Of a stretch of DNA of 64,000 bases, positions 1-9,017 are shown one piece after another. Source of the DNA: Methanothrix sp. (GTDB taxonomy: Archaea; Halobacteriota; Methanosarcinia; Methanotrichales; Methanotrichaceae); the NCBI GenBank assembly GCA_029907715.1, contig JARYLI010000004.1, forward strand, positions 84,501 through 148,500, written 5' to 3'. The translations under genes were made by a program, and so were the position numbers. Within the stretch, counting starts at the first letter, position 1. Every line of letters begins with the position of its first letter. A model generated the notes under the pieces. The model saw only the letters and a list, made by a program, of their open reading frames with translations, did no database searches and was not told the origin of the DNA.

Positions 1-501
1 GATGCCGATACCTTTCAGAATAAACACATTTTGGGGAGCCAACCTCATCGGATCAACCCAACAAAGGTATGCTACCGATCAGCCTGCTGCTGACCATGAT
101 GACAATATGAGCTCATGTGGTCACATGTATAGAAATAAAATTAAATTCGCATGGGATCAAATTTACGGAGAAACATATAAGATAAGTTTAAATAGTTTGA
201 TGCCAGAGATTGGCTGTATCTTTTGGAGGTGAAATGCCCATCTGTATAACTGCAAAATATATATTAAAATGAAATCCATCGCAAAAAAGTTTGAACTACC
301 TATCGCTTAGTGGCAAGGGGAGTTATTCCTGCAGTGACTGAATCTGATAGTCATCTCTCAGTGGGAAGTGCGCGCGGGATCAATCAGAACGTGGTGGTTT
401 TAAAGCTTTTTCCAGCATGTATCTCCATATTTTGAATCGTGTAACGTGCTGCACAATTTTATGCAGATTTGAACTTCGAAGGCAGTTTTGGAGTTGAGAA
501 A
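1..501. other. Intergenic start of window, no convincing gene
   Basis: Both strands carry only short open frames here, with no recognisable domain and no good ribosome binding site. A 76-codon frame beginning at base 2 has no family resemblance and is not called. The only signal seen is a TATA-like element just before the first gene. Confidence 0.5.
457..464 (+). promoter_or_regulatory. Putative archaeal TATA box for the 502-1062 gene
   Basis: TTTTATGC lies about 40 bases before the ATG at 502. A transcript starting some 26 bases downstream (near 486) would carry GGAG at 490-493 as its ribosome binding site. This supports 502 over the ATG at 469, which would lie upstream of the transcript start. 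Confidence 0.4.
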
Positions 502-1062
502 ATGGCTAACGCAAAATTGGATATATGGCTGAGGGATGAGAAGTGCAGACCCTACCCGATACTCGCGCCAGGTTTTCCCACCTTCGACTGGGTACGTGTC
601 TATAACTGCATGGGCGAAGCAGTTACTGATAAGCTTCCGATTCCAAAGGATTCTGCACATGTGGTTACAGAGGTTCCACCAGGATGTTATATTGTTGAGG
701 GCAAAGTGTGTGAAAATGACCGCAGAGGATACAGAAACGGCCCTACCGATCGAGCAATAGTAATAGTGGGCTGCGGACAGATGGAATGCGTGAATCTGTT
801 TGTTCCCCCCGTAATACACTGTGTTAGACGCGACATAAATGCGATTCTTGGGGCAGCACGCCGCCTGGTTCCTGAGGAACATCTTGCAATCACCGCGCGA
901 ACCATGCTGGCTGCAGGAAATCTCCGGGAGGACGAAATTTTACACGAGATGACGCAGGGGGCCGAGGCGATTGCAAATGTCCCAGAGCTGGCCGACATAA
1001 GGGAGTCTCTGAATAAAAACATCGATACAATAAGAAAAATTCCAAAAATAGATAAAAAATAA
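502..1062 (+). CDS. Hypothetical protein, Cys-containing, about 186 aa
   Basis: I do not recognise this protein. It starts MANAKLDIWL and has no signal peptide or membrane segment. The first half looks beta-rich and holds a phrase of the type found in small carboxypeptidase-regulatory-like folds (PPGCYIVEGKV). The second half, from about residue 105, looks helical and ends in a basic tail (KIPKIDKK). Five cysteines are spread through the first 115 residues without a clear metal-binding spacing. The start at 502 is preferred to the in-frame ATG at 469 because GGAG sits about 8 bases before it and a TATA-like box fits a short leader. It is monocistronic, with more than 500 bases to the next gene. 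Codon use looks normal for the window, so it is probably a genuine gene of unknown role. Confidence 0.7.
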   Translation: MANAKLDIWLRDEKCRPYPILAPGFPTFDWVRVYNCMGEAVTDKLPIPKDSAHVVTEVPPGCYIVEGKVCENDRRGYRNGPTDRAIVIVGCGQMECVNLFVPPVIHCVRRDINAILGAARRLVPEEHLAITARTMLAAGNLREDEILHEMTQGAEAIANVPELADIRESLNKNIDTIRKIPKIDKK

Positions 1063-1623
1063 ATTAAATAATTTATGTCGCCCTGCAAAATACATCAAAA
1101 GATATTTTTTTTAACTTATATAAATAATTTACGGGCGGTCTACCAAGACCACTCTGTTATTTAGACATACGTGGCTACAGCGTATCGATTTATGCGGGCA
1201 ATGATGACAATTCCATTTGAAGTAAAAGCGACCGCTACCTCCCCTTTTCGTCGCTTGGTCGACTGGCGATGAGGATCTCAGGATAATGTGAGTTATGAAG
1301 AGAGATGCTGCTTTGGGTCTGAGCTTTGTACAGGAGGGCCAGATCCATAGCCCACGCCCGTATTTGCGGATTCGAGCCAAATCTTTAATATACGAGGCGC
1401 GCACAACTTCCATTAAATTTGTCTCAAAAATACGCTTGCAATCTGGGGAAGATAAAGGAATCCCCACGACTTCAGGATCGTGGCATAAGGGGCATCTGCG
1501 GATGCTGGCTGTTTTGAGACAGGATCATTGAGAAGACGGTTGTCAGAGCAGGGTGCAAAGAGCATGAGACGGTTCGTTACGACTGAAATAGAGTTCATCA
1601 CGAATTTTTTAACAGTTTCTCAC
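1063..1623. other. Intergenic region with possible IS200/IS605 remnant
   Basis: About 560 bases without a convincing gene. The first part is AT-rich. From about 1295 to 1531 the plus strand has an open frame whose last third is followed by a hairpin of the kind seen at right ends of IS200/IS605-type elements. No complete transposase or TnpB zinc-finger motif could be read. Confidence 0.4.
1464..1483 (+). mobile_element. Hairpin resembling an IS200/IS605 right end
   Basis: CCACGA (1464-1469) pairs with TCGTGG (1478-1483) around an 8-base loop, preceded by GGAATCC. Hairpins of this form after tnpB genes are characteristic of IS200/IS605 relatives. Here there is no intact tnpA or tnpB upstream, so at most this is a decayed remnant. 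It could also be an unrelated terminator-like hairpin. Confidence 0.3.
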
Positions 1624-2970
1624 ATGGAGAGAACTCTTCTGTGTTTTATCCTTATCGGGAGCATGCTTATCCCGGGTTTCGCTGCACAGGATGAGGGTGT
1701 TATGAGACTGGATGTGGAACCACAATATGTGCTGATCGGCGATCCGATCAGCATAAGGGCGAGCGGGCTTGATGCGGGGCAGATTGCCACGCTGCGTGTT
1801 TCTGGCCAGGATGTCTTAGGAAACACCTGGCAATCGGAGGCGTCTTTCCGGGCGGACGATGCGGGAACGATAGACACCTCACGTGACGCGCCGGTGGAGG
1901 GCTCGTACCACGGGATCGATCAGGCTGGGCTTTTCTGGTCCATGAGTGTCAATCAGACAGGAGAATTTGTTTCTGCGTTCCCGGTGATACACAACCTCAC
2001 TGTGGGGTTGTATGTTGACGGCCGGGAGGTGGACAGCAGGGTGGTCCAGCGGATCGCCCAGATCGATCTTGAGAGGGAGAATGTGACAGATCCCATCGTG
2101 GGTGTTTTCCTGATACCAAAAGAGATCACGGAGCCCACGCCGGCGATCATAGTGCTGGGCGGCTCCGAGGGCGGTTACAAGGAGGGCTGGGCGAGCGTGA
2201 TCGCCTCCAAGACGCGCATGCCCACGCTGGCGCTCGCCTACTTCGGCGCGCCGGGATTGCCGCAGACCCTTGAGAACATCCCTGTGGAGACAGTGGGAAA
2301 GGCCATCGAATGGCTGAATCAGCAGCCTCTGGTTGCCAGAGACCACATCGGAATCGTCGGGGCATCGCGTGGTGGTGAGCTGGCCCTTCTCGCAGCCTCG
2401 ATATATCCAGAGATCAAAGCTGTGGTGGGGTACACACCGAGCGGAGTCATCTGGTCTGGCATCGGAGAGAACCCGGATGCACCGGCATGGACCTACCAGG
2501 GCAGGGCGTTTCCGTATCTGAAGGCGATGATGAGTGAGGAGCAGGGGAGGCAGTTTCTGGAGGCTCAGAAGAATGGCACACCCTATCTGGATGCGCCATC
2601 CTTCCTCTACAGCCTGGAGATGCAGAGATCCAGGGTCGGGGAGGCCACCATACATGTGGAGGACTCGCAGGCGGCCTTTCTGCTCATAGGCAACCCTGGG
2701 GACGGGGTCTGGCCATCTGATATGCTCTCACAGATAGTCATCGACAGGCTGCGATCCCACAATCACTCCCGCACGTACCAGCTTCTCTCCTACGATCAGG
2801 GAGGGCACATGCTGATCACGTATCCCTATTACCCGACAACGATGCGTCAGTTCTATCTGCCAACCGTAAACGTCTGGGAGGGGCTGGGAGGAACAGCTGA
2901 GGGTGCTGCGAGGGCTGCAGAGGATTCCTGGCCGAGGGTGATCGAGTTCCTGAAGCGTGAACTGGCCTGA
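1624..2970 (+). CDS. Secreted BAAT/dienelactone-hydrolase-type alpha/beta hydrolase
   Basis: This appears to be an exported thioesterase or acyltransferase-like hydrolase of 448 aa. The preferred start at 1624 (MERTLLCFIL) begins a classic signal peptide ending near AAQDEG. The ATG/GTG choices further upstream would bury it. Residues about 25-165 form a beta-sandwich like the N-terminal domain of acyl-CoA thioesterases and bile-acid-CoA:amino-acid N-acyltransferases (a region on ligand-type 'SG' turns and FRADDAGTID). The C-terminal part is an alpha/beta hydrolase with nucleophile elbow GASRGGELAL and a late GGHM histidine candidate. In bacteria and archaea the natural substrate of this combination is unknown. 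It is monocistronic, and no partner gene suggests a substrate. Family assignment is fairly sure, function is not. Confidence 0.8.
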   Translation: MERTLLCFILIGSMLIPGFAAQDEGVMRLDVEPQYVLIGDPISIRASGLDAGQIATLRVSGQDVLGNTWQSEASFRADDAGTIDTSRDAPVEGSYHGIDQAGLFWSMSVNQTGEFVSAFPVIHNLTVGLYVDGREVDSRVVQRIAQIDLERENVTDPIVGVFLIPKEITEPTPAIIVLGGSEGGYKEGWASVIASKTRMPTLALAYFGAPGLPQTLENIPVETVGKAIEWLNQQPLVARDHIGIVGASRGGELALLAASIYPEIKAVVGYTPSGVIWSGIGENPDAPAWTYQGRAFPYLKAMMSEEQGRQFLEAQKNGTPYLDAPSFLYSLEMQRSRVGEATIHVEDSQAAFLLIGNPGDGVWPSDMLSQIVIDRLRSHNHSRTYQLLSYDQGGHMLITYPYYPTTMRQFYLPTVNVWEGLGGTAEGAARAAEDSWPRVIEFLKRELA

Positions 2971-3541
2971 TGGGGTTCTGCTCCCCGGGCAGCCCCAACT
3001 TTCTGGGGGGGGCGGATGGCGCAACACTGCCAAAATATGATGGTTTGCGCAGCACCGAAATCCGCGCCATCCGCTCAACAGATCCGTGAAAGAATCGATC
3101 CGACGGCCGGTTTCGCTTAACCACCCGCTGATCGAGGCATACAGTCCAGGGTGGTATTAAATTAAAATTAATTATGAAATTTCGGGTTGCACATGATGGA
3201 CAGCAGAAGAAGCAGCAGCCATGCTATTAATATTATTATGTGATGCATTATCGTCTCCCTGTTATAGGAAACTCCAAGCTTCGTCAGGAGAGCGGGTATC
3301 AGCTTCTCTGCCATAGGCCTTCACTTTATTATTACCACCGATTGTTAATAAATTTTCCTAATAGATCGCTCGATCTGGATTTTACTGCATTTGTATGTAT
3401 CGATCGCTCTCATGCATCATGATTGGCCATACAGGTCTGGTGCTGAACGCACGTATTCGTCAGATCCCGTGGCCGGATCGTCGAGGAGATCAAGCTGACA
3501 GGGGCGCACTTTTTTATTGTATCGCCCACCACAGTCCCTCC
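2971..3541. other. Long intergenic region with inverted repeat
   Basis: Some 570 bases with no credible gene. The first 110 bases hold a strong inverted repeat. The middle (about 3160-3380) is AT-rich. Only trivial open frames are present before the APS-kinase-like gene. Confidence 0.5.
3012..3074. repeat. Perfect 11-bp inverted repeat with 41-base loop
   Basis: GCGGATGGCGC at 3012-3022 is the exact reverse complement of 3064-3074. Inside the loop a second pairing (GCGCAA near 3020 with TTGCGC near 3045) offers an alternative fold. It lies just after the stop of the hydrolase gene, so it could act as a terminator, a processed RNA hairpin, or the ends of a tiny repeat. Confidence 0.6.
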
Positions 3542-4078
3542 ATGGCCTGGGCAGTATGGTTCACCGGACTTCCCGGTTGTGGCAAGACCACGATCGCCAG
3601 AAGGACAAAGGAGCACCTCTCGAGGATGGGCGTCGAGGCAATGATACTCGAGCTCGACGAGATACGGAAGGTGATAACGCCAAACCCGAGGTACACGGAT
3701 GAGGAGAGGGATATCGTCTATGCAAGCCTCGCCTACATGGCGAAGCTGCTCTGCGATGCAGGGGTCAATGTGATCATCGATGCGACCGCAAACCGCAGGA
3801 GGTACAGAGATCTTGCGAGAGAACTCGTGAAGAACTTCGCGGAGGTTTACATAAAGGCCCCCCTCGAGCTGTGCATTGAGCGGGAGGCTTCCAGAAAGGC
3901 AGAGTTCGCGCCGAGGGGCATATACAGAAAAGCCGCCTCTGGAGCCAGGGTCCCAGGCGTGGGGGTGGAATACGAGGAGCCGATGAGCCCGGAGATAGTT
4001 GTGGACACCACCACGATGGATCCTGACAGCGCGGCGGAGTTCGTCTCAAGAAGGATACTTGAGCTCTTCGCTGTGTGA
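3542..4078 (+). CDS. cysC: Adenylylsulfate-kinase-like P-loop kinase
   Basis: APS kinase phosphorylates adenosine 5'-phosphosulfate to PAPS with ATP. This 178-aa protein has the family layout: Walker A GLPGCGKTT at residues 9-17, an LELDEIR segment where the family has LDGD-x-x-R, a central stretch like the APS lid, and the late PLELCIEREASRK...GIYRKA block matching the family's PLE-C-x-R-D-x-K-G-x-Y-x-K-A. The Gly of the LDGD motif is replaced, so true APS kinase activity is less certain than membership of the family; a related nucleotide or small-molecule kinase is possible. The start at 3542 (MAWAVWFTG) fits the family. Upstream in-frame ATGs would add a stretch without homology. It is monocistronic. 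Confidence 0.75.
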   Translation: MAWAVWFTGLPGCGKTTIARRTKEHLSRMGVEAMILELDEIRKVITPNPRYTDEERDIVYASLAYMAKLLCDAGVNVIIDATANRRRYRDLARELVKNFAEVYIKAPLELCIEREASRKAEFAPRGIYRKAASGARVPGVGVEYEEPMSPEIVVDTTTMDPDSAAEFVSRRILELFAV

Positions 4079-4231
4079 GCATGTGATCAGATCGTGCTCT
4101 CCACTGTAGAACATCAAGATGGTTCTCTGGCCTTCGCCGGCACTCACATCCGCAATCATGATATCGCCGGAGTTCAGGATCCAGACCGAGATCTCATATA
4201 GATGTGTGTCATCCTTTAAAAAGGTGATACG

Positions 4232-4819
4232 ATGGCGATGGTGCTTGGAATATCTGGAAGCCCGAAGAGCGGACGGAACACAGAGTACCTTCTCCAGAGG
4301 GCGCTGAGGGTGGCCTCGGAGAGGGGGTACAGGACAGAGAGCGTGCTCTGCTCCCGGGTCAGGGTGGAGTTCTGCACCGACTGTGGCGAGTGCGGCAAAG
4401 GGAAGAAATGCCCGATCGATGATGACATGCCAAAGATCTGCGAGCTGCTCCAGAGCGCGGACGGGATCGTGGTCGCCTCTCCTGTCTACTTCGGCTCTGT
4501 CACAGCGCAGCTCAAGGCGATTTTCGACCGCACTCTGCCCCTCCGTCGGCAGGGATTCAGGCTCAAGGACAAGGCCGGTTGCGCGATAGCCGTCGGGGGA
4601 TCGAGGAACGGGGGTCAGGAGAAGACGATAGATGTGATACATTCATGGATGCACATCCATGGGATGATTGTTGTCGGCGACAACAGCCACTTCGGCGGGA
4701 TCGCGGTCAGGCCCGCGGAGAATGATGATGTGGGCATCTCAACAGTGGAGGCGACCGCGAGCAAGCTCTGCGATCTGCTGGACCTCAAAAAGAAGGGCGG
4801 ATGCTGGAGCAGCGAATGA
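4232..4819 (+). CDS. Iron-sulfur flavoprotein (Isf / NADPH-dependent FMN reductase family)
   Basis: A 195-aa flavodoxin-fold protein that should bind FMN and one [4Fe-4S] cluster and shuttle electrons in the cytoplasm. The FMN phosphate loop is GISGSPKSGRN near residue 6. The compact cysteine set C48-x2-C51-x2-C54-x5-C60 is the arrangement known from Methanosarcina thermophila Isf, which accepts electrons from ferredoxin. SPVYFGSVTAQLK is the usual second FMN contact. AAGGTGAT at 4221-4228 serves as ribosome binding site; the ATG at 4232 or the one at 4238 could be used, the latter having the better spacing. Its stop overlaps the start of the RNase H gene, suggesting co-transcription. Such proteins are common in methanogens and have been linked to O2 and peroxide handling. 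Confidence 0.85.
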   Translation: MAMVLGISGSPKSGRNTEYLLQRALRVASERGYRTESVLCSRVRVEFCTDCGECGKGKKCPIDDDMPKICELLQSADGIVVASPVYFGSVTAQLKAIFDRTLPLRRQGFRLKDKAGCAIAVGGSRNGGQEKTIDVIHSWMHIHGMIVVGDNSHFGGIAVRPAENDDVGISTVEATASKLCDLLDLKKKGGCWSSE

Positions 4820-5241
4820 TCACTGTATTCTTCGATGGCCTATGCAGTCCAAGAAATCCGGGCGGCGTGGCGGCATACGGTTACCTCATCTATCGCAACG
4901 GCGAGCTGCTACACAGAGGGTGGGGTGTGGTGGGCGAGGGCAGGGGCATGACGAACAACGTGGCTGAGTACGAGGCACTGCTCGCTGCGATCCGGTGGAT
5001 CCAGAAGAACGCCCACGGGGAGAGTGTGGTGTTCAAGGGTGATTCCAGGCTTGTCATAAAGCAGATGAGCGGCGAATGGAAGGTGAGGTCAGACACATCC
5101 AGGCGGTACGTCCCCTTGATAAAAAGCATGCTGGAGGGGATCGATCACAAGTTCGTCTGGATACCAAGAGAGGAGAATGTGGAGGCCGATGCCCTCTCCA
5201 AACACGCTTACGAGATGCACAGGAGAGGGCGCCAGGAGTGA
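4816..5241 (+). CDS. rnhA: Ribonuclease HI
   Basis: Degrades the RNA strand of RNA:DNA hybrids. The 141-aa product is a single RNase H domain with all four metal-binding acids: D7 in VFFDGLC, E51 in NNVAEYEALLAA, D76 in FKGDSRLVIKQM and D125 in NVEADALSKHA. This is the archaeal/Sulfolobus-like short type 1 form without the extra basic helix. The ATG at 4816 overlaps the previous stop as ATGA and has GGAG at 4805-4808. An ATG at 4801 is also in frame but lacks this signal. It stands immediately before aroC (3 bases between stop and start), so isf-like, rnhA and aroC probably form one transcript. Confidence 0.9.
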   Translation: MITVFFDGLCSPRNPGGVAAYGYLIYRNGELLHRGWGVVGEGRGMTNNVAEYEALLAAIRWIQKNAHGESVVFKGDSRLVIKQMSGEWKVRSDTSRRYVPLIKSMLEGIDHKFVWIPREENVEADALSKHAYEMHRRGRQE

Positions 5242-5244
5242 AAG

Positions 5245-6363
5245 ATGACCGGGAGCACATTCGGAACGGTCTTCAGGGTCACAACATGGGGAGAATCGCA
5301 TGGCAGAGCCGTCGGAGCTGTGGTTGATGGATGCCCTGCAGGGCTGGAGCTAAGCGAAAATGACGTGCAGAGGGAGCTCGACCGGAGGCGCCCCGGGCAG
5401 AGCACAGCGACAACGGAAAGGAGAGAGGCGGACGTGGTCGAGATCCTGAGCGGTGTGTTCGAGGGGCTCACAACCGGCACGCCCATATCGATGCTGGTGT
5501 GGAACAAGGACGCGAGAAGCTCCCATTACGATTCCATTCGCCACACCCCCCGTCCCGGGCATGCTGATTACACGTACCATGCGAAGTACGGGATCAGGGA
5601 CCACCGTGGCGGTGGGAGGGCATCTGCGAGGGAGACCGTGGGCAGGGTCGCGGCAGGGGCTGTGGCGAGGAAGCTTCTATCAGAGTTCGGAGTGGAGATC
5701 ACCGGATACGTCATCGAGCTCGGCGGCATCAGGGCGTCTCTCCCAGGATGGACCTCGAGGGGGAGCGTGGATAGAGAGGAGCTTCTGAGCATCAGAGAGC
5801 GAGCGGAATCGAGCCCCATCAGATGCCCGGACGCCGATGCGTCTTCAAGAATGCTCTCGCTCCTGGAGTCTGTGAGATCAGATGGGGACAGCATCGGTGG
5901 GGTGGTTGAGGTTGTCGCTATCGGCGTGCCCCCCGGACTTGGTGAGCCAGTCTTCGACAAGCTGGACGCAGATCTCGCCAAGGCCCTGATGAGCATTGGC
6001 GCGGTAAAGGCAGTCGAGATAGGGGCGGGCTTCGAGAGCGCCCGGCTGAGGGGAAGCGAGATGAACGATCCTATTCTTTACAGGAACGGCAGGATATCGT
6101 TTGAGAGGAACAACGCCGGTGGGATACTCGGCGGCATATCCACAGGCGCTCCGATCATATGCAGGATAGCCGTGAAGCCCACCCCGTCCATTGCCACCTC
6201 CCAGAGAACTGTGGATCTGCAGTCCGGAGAGGCTGTGGATATTTCTGTCAGGGGGCGGCACGACCCGGCGATACCTCCGAGAATTGTGCCTGTTGCAGAG
6301 GCGATGATCGCGCTGGTTCTTGCTGACCATCTCCTCCGCCAGAGGTCAGCGAGGCTGAGGTGA
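5245..6363 (+). CDS. aroC: Chorismate synthase
   Basis: Last step of the shikimate pathway: converts 5-enolpyruvylshikimate 3-phosphate to chorismate, using reduced FMN. The 372-aa length is typical. Conserved blocks are [14 protein letters not shown] at the N-terminus, RRRPGQS near residue 48, the [16 protein letters not shown] region, [16 protein letters not shown], and the C-terminal [11 protein letters not shown]. These include the two catalytic histidines and the arginines that hold the substrate phosphate. It follows rnhA after 3 bases with AGGAGTGAAAG as ribosome binding site, and is followed after about 10 bases by moeA, so read-through into moeA is likely. Nothing unusual was seen. 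Confidence 0.97.
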   Translation: MTGSTFGTVFRVTTWGESHGRAVGAVVDGCPAGLELSENDVQRELDRRRPGQSTATTERREADVVEILSGVFEGLTTGTPISMLVWNKDARSSHYDSIRHTPRPGHADYTYHAKYGIRDHRGGGRASARETVGRVAAGAVARKLLSEFGVEITGYVIELGGIRASLPGWTSRGSVDREELLSIRERAESSPIRCPDADASSRMLSLLESVRSDGDSIGGVVEVVAIGVPPGLGEPVFDKLDADLAKALMSIGAVKAVEIGAGFESARLRGSEMNDPILYRNGRISFERNNAGGILGGISTGAPIICRIAVKPTPSIATSQRTVDLQSGEAVDISVRGRHDPAIPPRIVPVAEAMIALVLADHLLRQRSARLR

Positions 6364-6373
6364 TGCTGTGCAC

Positions 6374-8155
6374 ATGTTCCACAGGCTCATACCTTTGGAT
6401 AAAGCGATCGAGCTCGTGCTTGAAGATGCTCCGGCTCCAAGGGTGAGGAGCGTTCATCTGAATGATGCGCTCGGCCGGGTCCTTGCCGGGAATGTGATCG
6501 CGGAGATCGATGTTCCTCACTTTGATCGAGCCGCCATGGACGGATATGCTGTGAGATCTGAGGACTGCATCGGCGCATCCGAACTCTCCCCTGTCAGGCT
6601 CAGGATCGCGGGATCGGTCTCAGCTGGCAGCATTCCCGGTACATCTGCAGGCCCTGGCGAGGCTGTGGAGGTATCGACGGGCTCTGCCATGCCTGAGGGT
6701 GCTGATGCTGTCGTGATGGTCGAGCATGCTGATGCGGTTGATGGTTATGTTATGATAAGAAGACCTGTGCACCCCTATGAGAACGTCCAGAGAAGGGGCG
6801 CTGATGTCTCTTTGGGAGAAAGGGTGCTGAGCGCGGGCACGCAGCTCGGCCCGAGGGAGATAGGCATGCTCGCAGCCCTGGGCATGAGCAGAGTGAACAT
6901 CAGGTCTCTCAAGGTAGGGGTGGCATCGACGGGAAATGAGATCCTATCGCCTGATGAAAATCTCGTGCCGTGCAGGATCTATGATGTGAACACATACACG
7001 ATCTCAGCCGCTCTCTCACAGCTCGGCGCAGAGCCTGTGGTATATGGCGTCGTTCCGGACAGCTACGATGCGCTTGCAGAAACGATCGCCACCGCTCTGA
7101 TCGATTGCGATATGGTGATTCTGAGTGGATCGACATCTGCAGGCCGGGGTGATATGCTCTACAGGGTTGTGAGCGATCTGGGGGAGCTGATCTTCCACGG
7201 GTTGAACCTCAAGCCGGGGAAGCCAACGCTCTTCGGCATGGTGGGAGGAAAGCCTGTGATCGGTCTGCCGGGGTATCCGACGAGCGCGCTGACCGTCTTC
7301 TGGCAGCTTGTGGCACCGATGATACAGCGCTCGCTCGGCCTGAGATCAGGATCTGTCTCCGTGAAAGCAACACTTGCCAGGCCGTTCAGATCCGAATCCA
7401 GGAGGCAGATGCTTCCTGTTATACTTCACAGGGGCAGGGCTTATCCGTTCGACAGGGGGAGCGGCGCTGTCACGACCCTGGCAGCATCTGATGGCATCGT
7501 CGACATCCCCGCGGAGCGGGAGTACCTGCAGGCAGGGGAGGTGGTTGATGTTTATCCGCTTTCACGGGATGATATCGATCTCATCATCAGCGGGGAGAGC
7601 TGCCCTCTGCTGGAATCTGCTCTGGATCGGATGAATCTGCGGTTCAGGTACATGGTAAGGGGATCCCTGAGAGCATTATCAGATCTCCAGGACGGGCTGG
7701 CGGACATCGCGTCTGTCACAGCCACAGGAGAAATACCGGATGATCTCAGGGTCGTTGCGTCCTACAGAAGAGAGCTCGGTCTCCTCTCCAGGAATCCTGA
7801 TCTTCTTCTGAATCCAGATGGTGCAACATTCGCAGCATGGAGCATGGAGTCCTGTGTACGATCCATCGTGGATTCGATGCTGCCTGGAGTGAGGAGGTCT
7901 CTGGAGGTCAGGACACACACAGGCGCGGCTCTGGCAGTGCTCCAGGGAAAGGCGGATCTCGCAATCGCGATCAAAGAATCTGCTCAGATGCTGGGGCTGC
8001 AGTTCAAGCATCTTGCTGAGGATGAGATCTCAATCGTTGCGAGAATGGATGACACGAGGGATATCATAAAAGGCATCGCTGATGCGCTCAAAGAGAGGTC
8101 TCAGAATGCGTCAGTGGGCATATCGATGGATGAACCGAATTCATTTCTGAGGTGA
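6374..8155 (+). CDS. moeA: MoeA molybdopterin molybdenumtransferase fused to periplasmic-binding-like domain
   Basis: MoeA inserts molybdate or tungstate into adenylylated molybdopterin. Residues about 1-400 are MoeA: LIPLDKAIELVLED, the DVPHFDRAAMDGYAVRSED signature, the GADAVVMVE region, the MPT-binding LSGSTSAGRGDMLY loop and the GLPGYPTSAL block. From about 405 to the end is a PBP-like domain (type with LQDGLADIAS, NPDGATFAAWSME, GKADLAIAIKESA), a fusion known in archaea and thought to sense or bring an anionic ligand such as the metal oxyanion. The product is 593 aa. GAGGTGAT at 6358-6365 suits the ATG at 6374; a GTG at 6368 would be too close. The cofactor is needed by the formylmethanofuran dehydrogenase encoded at 37.8 kb. 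Confidence 0.93.
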   Translation: MFHRLIPLDKAIELVLEDAPAPRVRSVHLNDALGRVLAGNVIAEIDVPHFDRAAMDGYAVRSEDCIGASELSPVRLRIAGSVSAGSIPGTSAGPGEAVEVSTGSAMPEGADAVVMVEHADAVDGYVMIRRPVHPYENVQRRGADVSLGERVLSAGTQLGPREIGMLAALGMSRVNIRSLKVGVASTGNEILSPDENLVPCRIYDVNTYTISAALSQLGAEPVVYGVVPDSYDALAETIATALIDCDMVILSGSTSAGRGDMLYRVVSDLGELIFHGLNLKPGKPTLFGMVGGKPVIGLPGYPTSALTVFWQLVAPMIQRSLGLRSGSVSVKATLARPFRSESRRQMLPVILHRGRAYPFDRGSGAVTTLAASDGIVDIPAEREYLQAGEVVDVYPLSRDDIDLIISGESCPLLESALDRMNLRFRYMVRGSLRALSDLQDGLADIASVTATGEIPDDLRVVASYRRELGLLSRNPDLLLNPDGATFAAWSMESCVRSIVDSMLPGVRRSLEVRTHTGAALAVLQGKADLAIAIKESAQMLGLQFKHLAEDEISIVARMDDTRDIIKGIADALKERSQNASVGISMDEPNSFLR

Positions 8156-8243
8156 ATGTCGGCGCGTCCCCGTTCCCGACTGCTCCCTGATGCATTGACT
8201 CCCGCTGGCTGAGATCGGGGGCACCTCCAGACCTCCACGGCCT

Positions 8244-8909
8244 CTACCCATCCGCCTGGATCCGTTTCAGCCTGGCTCGACCCTCGCTCTCGACTATGCT
8301 GAGCCCGAACCTCTCCAGCAGAGCCCTCGCCTCGCCGTTGCTGTGCAGCATTATCTCTATCAGATCCCCTGGCTCGTCTATGTCGCACCCCGCCCTGTAC
8401 GAGTAGTAGTATCCGGTCTCGATTCCCAGCTCCTCGGCCTCTCTCTGGTGCTTCGCAAAGCTTAGACCAATGTATCTTGTCCTGAACCTTCCATCCCTTA
8501 TCAGGATCATGTTGGTCCCGCCGCCGCGGCCCGGAGCCAGGACGACGTCGCCAGGAACTCTGATGATTCCGAGGACATCCTCCTCACAGATCAGGGGGAG
8601 ATCTGCCATGACTATGAGGAGATCCGCAGGCCATCCCGCTGCCGCGTTCTCAGCGATGAGCTCGTTCAGAGCATCACCGAGCTCCAGCTCTGAGAACCTG
8701 AGGGATGCGTTGAGATCTCCAATGAGATCCTCACTCATCCCGGGGCGCGCAAGGACAGTCACCATCTCGATCGACCTCAGCGCCCTGAGCACATCCCTGA
8801 GCATCGCCACTGCAAGAAGCCATCTCTGCTCGCTGGAGAGCAGGGAAGAGAGGCGTCTCTTGCAGCCGCTCGATTTGAATGGAACAACGCAGTGTATGGG
8901 TCTGGGCAC
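8244..8909 (-). CDS. cofC: 2-phospho-L-lactate guanylyltransferase
   Basis: CofC activates 2-phospholactate (or phosphoenolpyruvate) with GTP to give the dinucleotide donor for coenzyme F420 assembly. The 221-aa protein is a small nucleotidyltransferase fold: HCVVPFKSSGCKRRLSSLLS (family 'PFK...K.RLS' nucleotide-binding N-terminus), VMADLPLICEEDV with the metal-binding Asp, APGRGGGTNMIL for the acceptor site, and a C-terminal DIDEPGDLIEI. The length is normal. It lies about 110 bases after cofE on the same strand, and the pairing of two F420 genes supports the assignment. Its own start, MPRPIHCVV, is the only good one. Confidence 0.93.
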   Translation of the reverse strand: MPRPIHCVVPFKSSGCKRRLSSLLSSEQRWLLAVAMLRDVLRALRSIEMVTVLARPGMSEDLIGDLNASLRFSELELGDALNELIAENAAAGWPADLLIVMADLPLICEEDVLGIIRVPGDVVLAPGRGGGTNMILIRDGRFRTRYIGLSFAKHQREAEELGIETGYYYSYRAGCDIDEPGDLIEIMLHSNGEARALLERFGLSIVESEGRARLKRIQADG

Positions 8910-9017
8910 ACGCTGATCTTGGCTGATGGAGATAAATGATTTGCGTTGCTACATGGGGAAGCGGAACTCTCAGCGTCAATCGCTCCAGTACAGGAGCCTG
9001 CGCCATGAGTGCTTCAG

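Noticed and set aside
2..232. 76-codon open frame at the very start of the window
   Set aside because: No family resemblance, no ribosome binding site and atypical composition; treated as non-coding.
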